Positions 1 through 15,001 of a DNA stretch of 20,000 nucleotides are shown here, in pieces (positions within the stretch are counted from its first letter, which is position 1; the number at the start of each line of letters is the position of its first letter). The DNA is taken from the NCBI GenBank assembly GCA_012295275.1, contig CM022672.1, positions 19,732,394 to 19,752,393 of the forward strand. Direction: 5' to 3'. Made by a program: the position numbers and the translations under genes. Under the pieces are notes generated by a model. The model saw only the letters and a program-made list of their open reading frames with translations. It had not been told where the DNA came from and made no database searches. The DNA is from Chrysomallon squamiferum (taxonomy: Eukaryota > Mollusca > Gastropoda > Neomphalida > Peltospiridae).

Positions 1-92
<92 letters not shown>
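1..92. repeat. (CT)n microsatellite
   Basis: An uninterrupted CT dinucleotide tract runs from the window edge, followed by a short TG/TA tract to about position 123. It lies on the 3' side (minus-strand sense) of the degenerate EF-hand exon E, so it would be intronic if that gene continues to the left. Confidence 0.97.
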
Positions 93-96
<4 letters not shown>

Positions 97-175
97 GTGT
101 GTGTGTATATATATATATACACACAGAAAGAACAGTTTCTTAAACCGTAATTCAAAAATGAATTAATTCTTATAC

Positions 176-276
176 CAGCTAAGTCGAAGTAGTGAAAGAT
201 TCTAGCCAGGTCGGGATCGTCGGTGATGAAGCCGTTTTTACGTTTCGTTAATAATGTTATTATTATTAAAGCAATA
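176..276 (-). pseudogene. Degenerate EF-hand exon (gene E, fragment)
   Basis: On the minus strand, about 255-176 encodes a stretch with the pattern KRKNGFITDD...LARIFHYFDLAG followed by a GTATAAG donor at 175. It aligns with the end of exon 3 in genes A-D (loop 3, its F helix, then the first residues of loop 4), and the donor phase (one base of a codon left over) is the same. Loop 3 is damaged: position 1 is Thr rather than Asp, position 12 is Pro, and there is one extra residue before the FDL motif. The third residue of loop 4 is Ala rather than Asn or Asp. The first half of a normal exon 3 is missing; the only nearby acceptor (AG at 277-278) would add a low-complexity Ile/Leu stretch from a TAA repeat. 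I read it as a decayed or truncated fifth family member; a divergent functional exon is possible. Confidence 0.45.
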
Positions 277-398
<122 letters not shown>

Positions 399-409
399 AT
401 TATAGAGAA

Positions 410-1395
410 AGTAGATGATTATACAGGCAACTGTGCACATTTAAAGAGAGAATGAATGAGAGAGAGAGCAAAGATATATATATAGAAAGACACAGAGAGG
501 GCGCAGAGACATACATACAGAAGATTTAGACACACACACGTCTGAGAGAGAGAGAGAGAGAGAGAGACACAGAGAGAGAGAGACACAGAGAGGCGCAGAG
601 ACATACAGAGAAGAGAGACAGACATACTGACGTCTGAGAGAGAGAGAGAGAGAGAGACAGAGACACAGACACAGAGAGACACAGAGAGAGACAGAGACAG
701 AGACATAGAGACATACAGAGAGAGAGAGACACACTATGTCTGAGAGAGAGAGCAAGAGACAGAGACACACAGAGAGAGACACAGAGAGGCGCAGAGACAT
801 ACAGAGAAGAGAGAGACACACTATGTCTGAGAGAGAGCAAGAGACAGAGACACACAGACAGAGAGAGACAGAGAGGCGCAGAGACATACAGAGAAGAGAG
901 AGACACACTACGTCTGAGAGAGAGAAAAGACAGAGAGACACAGAGAGAGAGACACAGAAGAGAGGCACAGAGAGAGACATACAGAGAAGAGAGAAGAGAG
1001 ACACTACGTCTGAGACAGAGACAAGAGATAGAGACACACAGAGAGAGACAGACAGGCGAGAGACATACAGAGAAGAAAGAGAGACACTACGTCTGACAGT
1101 GAGAGAGCAAGAGATAGAGACACAGAGAGACACACACAGAGGAGGCGCAGATACATACAGAGAAGAGAGAGACACACTATGTCTGAGAGAGAGAGAGAAG
1201 AGACACACAGAGAGAGACACACAGAAAGAGACAGAGAGAGAGAGACACACTATGTCTGAGATACAGAGAAGAGAAGAGACACACACACTACACAGAGAGG
1301 AGAGAGAGAGAGAGAGACACAGAGACACACCAGAGACAGAGAAGAGAGAGACACACAGAGAGATGTTTGAGAGAGAGAGCAAGAGACAGAGACAC

Positions 1396-1426
<31 letters not shown>

Positions 1427-3210
1427 TATACAGAGAGAGAGAGAGAGACACACCACGTCTGAGAGAGAGAGAGAGACAGAGACACAGAGAGAGAGAGAGA
1501 GAGAGGCAGAGACATATACAGAGAAGAGAGAGACACACTACGTCTGAGAGAGAGAGAAAGAGACAGAGACACAGAGAGGCGCAGAGACATACAGAGAAGA
1601 GAGACACACTACGTCTGAGGGAGAGAAAGAGATAGAGACACAGAGAGACAGAGACACACAGAGAGAGAGACAGAGACACAGGCAGAGAGATACAGAGAGG
1701 AGAGAGAGAGAGAGAGACACACTACGTCTGAGAGAGAGAGAAAGAGATAGAGACACAGAGAGAGACACACACAGAGAGACAGAAGAGAGAGACACTATGT
1801 CTGAGAGAGCAAAGAAAGAGAGACACACTACGACATGAGAGAGAGACAAGAGAGAGAGCAAGAGAGACACACACAGAGAGACAGAGAGGCGCAGGGACAT
1901 AAGAGAAGAAAGAGAGAGACACAACGTCTGAGGAGAGAGAGCAAGAGAGAGAGACACAGAGAGAGACACACAGAGAGAGACAGAGACAGAAGAGAGAGAG
2001 ACACACTACGTCTGAGAGAGAGCAAGAGACAGAGACACAGAGAGAGAGAGAGAGAGAGAGACACTATGTCAGAGAGAGAGAGAAGAGAGAGAGAGACACA
2101 GAGAGAGAGAGAGAGACAGAGAATAAAGAGAGAGAGACACACTAAGTCTGAGAGAGAGAAAAAAGAGAGACATGAGACACAGAGACATACAGAGAAGAGA
2201 GACACTACGTCTGAGAGAGAGAGCAAGAGATAGAGACACACAGAGAGAAACAGAGAGAAACAGAGAGGCGCAGAGACATATACAGAGAAGAAAGAGACAC
2301 TACGTCTGACAGAGAGAGAGCAAGAGAAAGAGACACACAGAGAGACACACAGACAGGCGCAGAGACATAGAGAGAAGAAAGAGAGACACTACGTCTGACA
2401 GTGAGAGAAGAGATAGAACACAGAGAGACACACAGAGACACAGAGAGAGACACAGAGAGGCGCAGAGGCATACAGAGAAGAGACAGAGAGACACACTACG
2501 TCTGAGAGAGAGCAAGAGATAGAGACACAGAGAGAGACAGAAAAGAGAGAGACACTAAAAGACAGAGACACAGAGAGAGAGAAGAGAGAGACACTAGAGA
2601 GAGAGAGAAGAGAGAGACACTATGTCTGAGAGAGAGAGAGAGCAAGAGATAGAGACACAGAGAGAAACAGAGAGAAACACTACGGAGAGAGAGCAAAGAC
2701 AGAGACATGAGATGCAGAGAAGAGAGAGAGACACACTACGTCTGAGAGAGAGGAAAAGACAGAGACACAGAGAGGTGCAGAGATATACAGAGAAGAGAGA
2801 CACTACGTCTGACAGTGAGGGAGCAAGAGATAGAGACACAGAGAGACAAACAGAGAGGCGCAGATACATACAGAGAAGAGAGAGAGACACACTACGTCTG
2901 AGAGAGAGCAAAAGACAGAGACACAGAGAGGCGCAGAGATATACATAGAGAGAAGAAAGACACTACATCTGAGAGAGAGAGAGAGACAGAGACAGAGACA
3001 CACAGAGAGAAACAGAGAGGCGCAGAGACATACAGAGTAGAAAGAGAGACACTACGTCTGACAGTGAGAGAGCAAGAGATAGAGACACAGAGAGACACAC
3101 AGAGAGGCGCAGATACATACAGAGAAGAGAGAGAGAAACACACTACGTCTGAGAGAGAGAGCAAGAGACAGAGAGACAGAGAGAGACAGAGAGAGAGCGA
3201 GACAGAGAGA
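410..3210. repeat. GA-rich minisatellite, ~80-90 bp unit
   Basis: This is about 2.8 kb of imperfect tandem repeats. Each unit combines GA runs with fixed islands: CACTACGTCTGAG, GCAAGAGACAGAGACACA and AGGCGCAGAGACATACAGAG. Two clear neighbouring copies of the GGCGCAGAG island start near 788 and 875, giving 87 bp, while other spacings vary with the GA content. Both strands are open for long stretches (412 codons on minus, 299 on plus), but the products are only Ser/Leu or Arg/Glu dipeptide repeats dictated by the GA composition, so no gene is called. Confidence 0.9.
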
Positions 3211-3323
3211 GGGGATACATTACAGCTGAATAAAGTGATAATTTCATCTGGATGACAAACGAGGGTTCTCAGTGTATAAATGAACATTGAGCTAAGAAAT
3301 GCTGAGAAGATAAAATATTGACA

Positions 3324-3346
3324 TCACATCCAGAAGTTTGATGTGA
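3324..3346. other. Conserved short hairpin in gene A 3' flank
   Basis: The arms TCACATC and GATGTGA form a perfect 7 bp stem around a 9-base loop. The same hairpin, loop included, is present in the duplicate at 6811-6833. No function is assigned; it lies about 830 bp beyond the gene A stop codon. Confidence 0.4.
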
Positions 3347-4167
3347 AATTCTAGTATTATTATTTCATTTATTTTTTAATATTTATTACATTTTTATTCA
3401 TTTATTTTATTTATTTATTTTATTTTTTTATTTATAAAATTAGTTAGATGTTGTACTTGAGTGTATATACGTCACAGAAAATAGGACTAATCAGTGAACT
3501 GAACGTAATATTGTTAAGCGTCCATGCTAAACTTAGCCATCAGCAATGGCTAAGGGTGCGTAGAATTAGCGAACTGTGAAGTTAAGGATATGCTTGTTTG
3601 TTGGTTAGGAAAGAACAATACAACTGAATGGACAATTCGTCTCAAAAGAAGTTTCAGAAGAACTCCAGTCTTCACAGCGGAATTTAGTATCCCCTATACG
3701 TGAGAGATTGCTGGGTTCTGGTTCTCATCATCTACCTATATTTTTCGAAACTTTCAGGAATTACAGATATTTCCTGGAACGCATGTATCTGAATACAAAA
3801 GTAAGTTTGAATGTGTTAAAGAGATATCAGCAAATGCTTGTGTGTGTGTGAGAGAGAGAGAGAGAAAGAAAGAGAGAGCAATGGATAAAGAAAGTAGACT
3901 GTGAGACAGAAAAGATAAAGAAAAAAGGTTTAGCCAGAGAGTGTATGGTTTAAAAATATGTTGACTCATTCAAATGGTCGTTACTTCGTTGGTGATAGTA
4001 TTGAGATGGTTTTAAATACAGACTCCACTTTTAAACTTTAACTTTTAATAAAAATGAGACGAAAATTCAGAACCAGCTGTAGATTGTTTGGTTTTTTTTT
4101 TTTCTGTCGTTTTTGTTTCCGTAACAATGAAAATAAGTGAGAATAAATTAATGAAGTTTTGAATGAT

Positions 4168-4172
4168 TTTAT

Positions 4173-4173
<1 letters not shown>
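4168..4173 (-). promoter_or_regulatory. Candidate poly(A) signal, gene A
   Basis: AATAAA on the minus strand overlaps the last base of the gene A stop codon (TAA, 4175-4173). The same overlap is kept in gene B. If used, the 3' UTR would be only some 15-30 nt. A signal further downstream cannot be excluded. Confidence 0.4.
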
Positions 4174-5921
<1,748 letters not shown>

Positions 5922-6359
5922 CTTAACTGAAAATTGAAAAATTAATATTTTATTTCAATTTCAAAATAGCTTAGAAAGTTTGTGCAGAGGAATATTTTAA
6001 GGAAAATAAATAGTTAAATAAAAATATAATATTAAATTCAGATTAATATATAGATATATATTTTTTTTTTTTTTTACTAATATGATATTTGTTATTTAAA
6101 ATGTTATCTTTTTTATCTTTATTTTTTAAAAATAAACAAAGCTTTTTTTAAATTCGAGAACACAAGCATATGTTTGATAAATTTTAAAGACATGATGGTA
6201 AAGTGCATTCAAACAGAAAACAAACAAACAAACAAACAAACAAACAAATAAATAAATAAATAAATAAAATGTATTAAATAAAACATAATCTAGAGAAGAA
6301 ATAAAGAGTGAAACAAGAATATTAAGAAAGACAGAAGAGAAAAGAAATAATATATGGAA

Positions 6360-6628
6360 AGAGAAAGAGAGAGAAATAAAGAGAATGAGAGATAAGAAGA
6401 GAGAGTGGGTTATAGAGAATGAGAGACAGAGAGAGACAAAGAGAGAGAAATAAAGAGAATGAGAGATAAGAAGAGAGAGTGGGTTATAGAAAATGAGAGA
6501 CAGAGAGAGACAAAGAAAGAAATAAAGACAATGAGAGATAAGAAGAGAGAGTGGGTTATAAAGAATGAGAGACAGAAAGAGACAAACGGGGAGCGAAGAA
6601 GAGAAAACAAAAAAGAAAGGAGAGACAC

Positions 6629-6701
<73 letters not shown>
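6360..6701. repeat. 72-74 bp VNTR (3 units) plus (GA)n, 5' of gene A
   Basis: The motif GAGAGTGGGTTATAGAGAAT recurs with GTGGGT at 6405, 6479 and 6551, giving a 72-74 bp period. A pure GA tract (6631-6701) follows. The array lies 0.4-0.8 kb upstream of the gene A start and ends at the junction with duplication copy B. Confidence 0.9.
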
Positions 6702-6703
<2 letters not shown>

Positions 6704-6810
6704 ACATTACAGATGAATAAAGTGATAATTTCATCTGGATGACAAACGAGGGTTCTCAGTGTATAAAGGAACATTCAGCTAAGAAATGCTGAGAAGATAA
6801 AATGTTGACA

Positions 6811-6833
6811 TCACATCCAGAAGTTTGATGTGA
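6811..6833. other. Conserved short hairpin in gene B 3' flank
   Basis: The arms TCACATC and GATGTGA with a 9-base loop are identical to the hairpin at 3324-3346 in copy A. Confidence 0.4.
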
Positions 6834-7424
6834 AATTCTAGTATTAGTATTTCATTTATTTTATTTATTTATTTTTATTTATTTATTTATAGAATTAGTT
6901 ACATGTTGTGGTTGAGTGTTTATACGTCACAGAAAATATTTATTCCTGAACATTTTTGAAAATAGGAATAATCAGTGAACTGAACGTAATGTTGCTAACC
7001 GTCCATGCGAAACTTAGCCATCAACAGTGGCTATGAGTGTGTAGAATTAGAGAACCGTGAAGTTAAGGATATGCTTGTTTGTTGGTTAGGAAAGAACAAT
7101 ACAACTGAATGGACAGTTCTTCTCAAAAGAAGTTTTAGAAGAACTCCAGTCTTCACAGCGGAATTTAGTCTCCCCTATACGTGAGAGATCGCTGGGTTCT
7201 GTTTCTCATCATCTACCTCCGTCCTGAAATTCTCCATCGTCTGCAGTGATAGCAACTGCACTGCCTCATTTCTGAGTGATTCAGATATTATTACATATTT
7301 TTTGAAAATTTTAGGAATTACAGATATTTCCTGGAACGCATGTATCTGAATATATAAGTAAGTTTGAATGTGTGAGAGTGATTTCAGCAAATGTGTGCGT
7401 GTATGTGTATGTGTGTCTGTGTAG

Positions 7425-7535
<111 letters not shown>

Positions 7536-7831
7536 AATGGATAAAGAAAGTAGACTGTGAGACAGAAAAATAAAGAAGAAAGGTTTAGACAGAGAGAGAA
7601 TAGTTTCAAAATATTTTTGTCATTCAAATGGTTGTTACTTCGTTGGTGATAATATTGAGATGGTTTTAAATACAGACTCCACTTTTAAACTTTTAATGTC
7701 CTTTTTTTTAATAAAAACGAGACGAAAATTCAGAACCAGCTGTAGATTGTTTGTTTTTTTGTTTTTTCTGTTGTTTTTGTTTCCGTAACAGTGAAAATAA
7801 GTGAAAATAAATTAATGAGATTTTAAATGAT

Positions 7832-7836
7832 TTTAT

Positions 7837-7837
<1 letters not shown>
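7832..7837 (-). promoter_or_regulatory. Candidate poly(A) signal, gene B
   Basis: AATAAA on minus overlaps the last base of the gene B stop codon (7839-7837), as in gene A. Confidence 0.4.
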
Positions 7838-9881
<2,044 letters not shown>

Positions 9882-10189
9882 CTTAACTGAAAAATTTAAA
9901 AATTAATATTCCATTCAAATTCAAAATAGCTTAGAAAGTTTGTGCAGAGAAATATTTTGAGGAAAATAAATAAATAAATAAAAATATAATATTGAATTCA
10001 GATTAATATATATATAATATATATATTTACTAATATGATATTCTGATATCTGTTATTTAAAATGTTATCTTTTTTATCTTTATTTTTTAAAAACAAGTAA
10101 AGCTTTTTTTAATTCGTGAACAAAAGCATATGTTTGATACATTTTAAAGATATGATAGTAAAGTGCATTCACACAAAAAACAAACAAAT

Positions 10190-10740
10190 GAGAATGAGAG
10201 ACAGAGAGAGACAAAGAGAGAGAAATAAAGAGAATGAGAGATAAGAAGAGAGAGTGGGATATGGAGAATGAGAGACAGATAGAGACAGAGACAGAGAAAT
10301 AAAGATAATGAGAGAGAAATAAAGAGAATAAGAGACAGAGAGAAAAGAGAGAGAAATAAAGAGAATGAGAGATAAGAAGAGAGAGAGATAAAGAATAAGA
10401 GACAGAGAGAGACAAAGAGAGAGAAATAAAGAGAATGAGAGATAAGAAGAGAGAGTGGGTTATAGAGAATAAGAGACAGAGAGAGACAAAGAGAGAGAAT
10501 TAAAGAGAATGAGAGATAAGAAGAGAGAGTGGGTTATAGAGAATAAGAGACAGAGAGAGACAAAGAGAGAGAAATAAAGAGAATGAGAGATAAGAAGAGA
10601 GAGTGAGTTATAGAGAGTGAGAGACAGAAAGAGACAAATATGAGATAAATAGAGAAATTATGATAGAATGAGAGAAAAAGAGACAAACGGAGAGCGAAGA
10701 AGAGAAAACGAAAGAAGAAAGGAGAGACGCTAAGAGAGGG
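10190..10740. repeat. 72-74 bp VNTR (about 6 units), 5' of gene B
   Basis: Units resemble those at 6360-6600. GTGGGA/GTGGGT/GTGAGT anchors occur at 10254, 10455, 10529 and 10602, with variant units between the first two. The array starts about 300 bp upstream of the gene B start and has roughly twice the unit number of copy A. Confidence 0.85.
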
Positions 10741-11200
10741 GTAGGGAGAGAGAGAAAAAAAAAAAAAACACAATGGAGGAAAAGTATAACAAAAAGAGAA
10801 AAAATTATGAAGAGCTTTTGAAAAATTGATATAACTGTGCAATAGGCTAAAGGCAGAAAAAATATATATTATCCCTACACATCTTTAAATATCACCCTAA
10901 TTTAATTCTGATATATATATATATATGTATATAAATATGTATGTATTCAGAGAAAGATCTGTTACAAATAAATGTAAAAACTCACTTGGTTTGTCTTGTT
11001 AAAAATGGTGACAAGCAAATTAGTAAAACCAAACAGATGTGTTATCTAGCTGAGTGGTGGTAACTTTATCTCCGGCAGGTCAAATATTATATCTCTTGAC
11101 CTAGAACACATTGCCTTTGTTTGTATGTGTCCGTTTGTGTGTGTGTGTGTGTGTGTGTGTTTATTTATGAGTGTCTAAATACATGCAAACCCAGACACAC
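10741..11200. other. Intergenic stretch, no gene seen
   Basis: An A-rich transition, small TA runs (near 10912-10926) and a GT microsatellite (11136-11160) occur here. No EF-hand exon or long meaningful frame was found. A weak tRNA A-box-like motif near 11047 is treated under findings. Confidence 0.6.
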
Positions 11201-11204
11201 ATAT

Positions 11205-11440
11205 ACAGTCAGAACTGTAACTCCGATCACCTCTGTAACTTGACTATCTCTGTAAATGAGCCATTTTTATCACCGTCTTAAATTACTGATATGATTTAGC
11301 ACTGTATTTTTATTCTGTAACTCGACCACCTCCAAACTCCGTACTTCGACCTTTGATCTCAGTCTTATGTCAATGTTCGTCATCCAGTATGTCGATTGGG
11401 GTCAACCTCTGGTCTTGTTTAGGCTCACAGTTAATGTGCT
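11205..11440. mobile_element. Possible pogo/Tigger-like transposon end (remnant)
   Basis: After TATA the sequence begins CAGTCAGAACTGTAACTCCG and then repeats the theme CTCTGTAACTTGAC, CTGTAACTCGACCACCTCC and CGTACTTCGACC. A CAGT terminus at a TA target followed by repeated 'tgtaactcgacc' words is typical of pogo/Tigger-family terminal inverted repeats. No opposite inverted end or transposase frame was found, so this would be one decayed end or a MITE fragment. The call rests on pattern recall only. Confidence 0.3.
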
Positions 11441-11654
11441 GGTTGACAATAATATATACAATTAATTTGTGTTTTCTGGCGACCAGTTCTTGCAAGTGTG
11501 AGTGTGAAAAGAAATAAAATGGACTTCTATTTTTTTTTTCATTATTATTTTGAAGTTATAAATGTGAAAAATAATTCTCATTTACTCATAAAATTAATAC
11601 CATTACTTCGCATTACGTTATAAGAAAATGGGGTAAATTACATCTGTATCAAAG

Positions 11655-11965
11655 AACACGTCAATATTTAGAACCTTATATTCTACTACAAAGGAACAAT
11701 TTGTTTTTCATTACTGACATTAATATTCAGATCTCTTAACCAACAAACATATTAATATTTAGATAATTCAAAATGAACTACGGAATTCTTTAATATTCAG
11801 ACCATTTTGTTGTACTTAGAAACACTTTAAAAAATTACACCAATTTTTAGGACTACGCAATGTTTAATAATATTGAGACAATATAACTGTACTAAGAAAC
11901 ACTTTAATGTTTAAACCATTTTGTTGTACGAAGAAAAACGTTAATATTTAGACCATTTTTCCCAG
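11655..11965. repeat. Decayed ~38 bp tandem repeat
   Basis: The motif TTAATATTTAGACCATTTTG with a tail like TTGTACTAAGAAACAC recurs imperfectly. Unit starts are near 11661, 11720, 11752, 11790, 11866, 11904 and 11941; the best pairs are 37-38 bp apart. No frame or known element accounts for it. Confidence 0.6.
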
Positions 11966-12558
<593 letters not shown>

Positions 12559-12849
12559 TTATGCTCAAAATCACATATTTCCTGAAGTAATTCTTTTGTT
12601 TTAGTTTTCTTGTCATATTTCTATTTCACATAATTGTTCTCCACACATTATGCTTAATACACTAATCTAAAACTAATGTTATTAATATTTAAGATCGAAA
12701 ACCATTTTTAAATATTAGTTAATACTACTACTAATGTTCACTTGGAACAATGATAAAATTACAAATATTAAAAGCATAAGGAAGCAATAATTATTAATAT
12801 TTACACATTTTAAACACACCTAGCTAATGACGAACAGTAGATCTAACTG

Positions 12850-13018
12850 TTACAACGACCTGGGTAGTAGATCAGCCATCTATAAATAAAATAAAATAAA
12901 ATAAAATAAAATAATATATATATACACATACATCAAATACATTTTAGATAAATCGATGAAATAGAAGTTCAGCATAACAAAATCACCACCACCACCAACA
13001 ACAGCAGCAACAACATCA

Positions 13019-13055
<37 letters not shown>

Positions 13056-13084
13056 TAACAATAATGATAATAAAAATAATGATG

Positions 13085-13118
<34 letters not shown>

Positions 13119-13405
13119 TATTCAGTATGACACTGATCAGTGATAAATAAAAACAGTAATAATAGATAAAATAAAAGAGACGTACTTTGATTAGTTCCAC
13201 TATATCTATTTTATGGTCATCTGAAAAATAAAGACAAAATCAGCCGTTTACATTAGTAAGTAATTTATATATATATATCTGCGTGGCTGTGTGTGTTGTT
13301 TATGTATAGCCTGTGTACATATGTATGTATGTATGTATCAATGTATGTTTGTTTGTATGCATATGTATGTATGTTCTTTTTCTCTCTTTTTCTGGTGATC
13401 TGTAT

Positions 13406-13504
<99 letters not shown>

Positions 13505-14209
13505 CACACACACACTAATACACTTATCTACTTGTCTCTTTTCTATATACCTACTATATTTCTATATAAATCTATTTAACTACCTACTTACTGTTTGTTT
13601 GTTTATCTATTTATTTCTCACTGTCTTCATATTCTAAAATATTTTTCTCATTTAAAACTTTCTGTGACTTACGGTTGGCGTCGTATCGTCTGAAAAGGAC
13701 GTTCATGTCATGTGTTTTAATGGCGTGGTCGTGGTTGCTGTCGAGATTTCGAAAGAAGACGTCGGCATCGGTAATAGAGCCAAACACGGAATGCGTCCAT
13801 CCTTGATCAAACTCTGTCTTAGAAACTGAATGATCGTCTGGAATGTGTTTATAAAACTGTACTTAGTTCATTATATGCTGTATGTAACGTGTGCGTTGTT
13901 GCATAACAGTACTAGGAAACAAAGACTTCATTTTGTGTACGTTGCACATTGTTAATGGATATTGAGTGCTTTTATGTTTTGAAGGATGATAAAATAGTGA
14001 TTATTAATGGGGGTTTTAAGATAAAGCGTAAAATACAGTTGCATTGAAGAAAAAGTTAAACAGGAATGATTTAATAATAATAACAAATAAATAAATAAAT
14101 AAATCGTAGTATTAGTAATAATTTTAACTGTAGTAATTGTAGTACTAGTAGTAGTAGTAGTAGTAGTAATAATAATAATAATAATAAATAATAATGATGA
14201 TGATAATTA

Positions 14210-14253
<44 letters not shown>

Positions 14254-14661
14254 ATAATAATAATAATAATAATAATAATGATAATAATAATAATAATAAT
14301 AATAGCAATAGCAATCATAACAATAAAACAACATTTTTTTTTTTCAAAATAACAAAACAACAACAACAACAACAAAAAAAAAAAAAACCACAAAACAAAA
14401 CAGCAACATCGATAAATAAGAAGAAGATGAATAAGAAAAAGAAAGAAAAAAGGAAAAATGCGATGTTTGTACAGACAAGTAATCAAACTGTAAACAGCAG
14501 GACACTGGATGTTACGACACAGAGTACATTTAAACGATCGAAAACGTACGATTCGAGTCAAATGAAGAAAAGAGATGATCAAACTCTGACAGGTCGAGAT
14601 GCTCATTTTTATTAGCATCAGCTCGTCCAAACAACACAGCTAGAGGAGATTCCATGTAGAT
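12850..14661 (-). CDS. Four-EF-hand protein, gene C (5' signal exon unresolved)
   Basis: The exons on minus are 14661-14550, 13837-13673, 13220-13186 and 12879-12850. All have AG acceptors and GTACGT or GTAAGT donors, and the phases join to 113 residues ending MADLLPRSL and TAA. EF loops in this part are at 15-26 (DANKNEHLDLSE), 35-46 (DSNHDHSVSKTE), 70-81 (DSNHDHAIKTHD) and 90-101 (DANHDHKIDIVE). Three consecutive loops carry NHDH, with His at positions 4 and 6. Introns enter loops 2 and 4 after position 3 in phase 1, exactly as in A, B and D. The first exon shown opens in phase 0 at Ile, whereas A, B and D have phase 2 at that junction, and no clean signal-peptide exon joins to it. Either the signal exon is elsewhere or the protein starts at the internal Met (residue 3) without one. 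The last exon is short; a rival terminal exon near 12293 also fits phase 0. Confidence 0.75.
12887..13113. repeat. (ATAAA)n and (TAA)n arrays, gene C intron 4
   Basis: An ATAAA pentamer run (about 12887-12914), a CAC/AAC/AGC-type trinucleotide run (12985-13015) and TAA/TGA/ACA trinucleotides (13018-13113) fill the last intron of gene C. Confidence 0.9.
13319..13515. repeat. (GTAT)n, (CT)n, (TA)n and (CA)n, gene C intron 3
   Basis: A GTAT run, a pure CT tract (13409-13489), a TA run (to 13503) and a CA run (to 13515) lie between exons 3 and 4 of gene C. Confidence 0.95.
14080..14400. repeat. Trinucleotide arrays and A-rich run, gene C intron 2
   Basis: AAAT, TAG, TAA, ACT and TAA arrays run in series (about 14080-14320). 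AAC repeats and A runs follow to 14400. The ACT/AGT blocks are partly complementary to each other and could fold. No exon was seen in 13838-14549. Confidence 0.9.
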
Positions 14662-14675
14662 CTGAAATATATGTA

Positions 14676-14709
14676 TATACACACACATACACACACGTAC
14701 ACACATACA

Positions 14710-14741
<32 letters not shown>

Positions 14742-14804
14742 TACACACACACACACATACACACTCACACACATACACACACATACACACACACAAACAC
14801 AGAT

Positions 14805-14843
<39 letters not shown>

Positions 14844-14960
14844 TAGACACACATATATGTTTGTGTGCATGTATTTGTATGTATTTTTATGCGTGTATGT
14901 ATTTGTTTGTTTGTATATTTGTTTTATGTGTGTGTGTATGTGTGTGTGTGTATGTGTGAA
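14676..14960. repeat. (CA)n and (TG)n tracts upstream of gene C exon
   Basis: ACAC with interspersed TACA (14676-14848) is followed by TGTATG/TTTG-type repeats. The CA part faces the TG part as a large imperfect inverted repeat. These tracts directly precede (minus sense) the acceptor of the first recognised gene C exon. Confidence 0.9.
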
Positions 14961-15001
14961 CATTCATAAAATAACATACGGTCTACATAGATGAAGCGTA
15001 T

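Noticed and set aside
441-1679. Long minus-strand open frame (412 codons) of Ser/Leu/Val/Cys repeats, with a plus-strand Arg/Glu partner at 736-1635
   Set aside because: The frames follow from the GA/CT composition of the minisatellite. Both strands are open at once, there is no domain or splice structure, and similar frames occur on every GA tract in the window.
410-3210. Regular repeat-plus-variable-segment pattern suggestive of a CRISPR array
   Set aside because: Units are imperfect and the 'spacers' are GA-rich variants of each other; the context is eukaryotic with spliced genes.
14530-14850. 106-codon minus frame ending in an EF-hand segment
   Set aside because: The N-terminal Cys/Val part is the CA microsatellite. 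Only 14661-14550 is a gene C exon, and it stops at the GTACGT donor.
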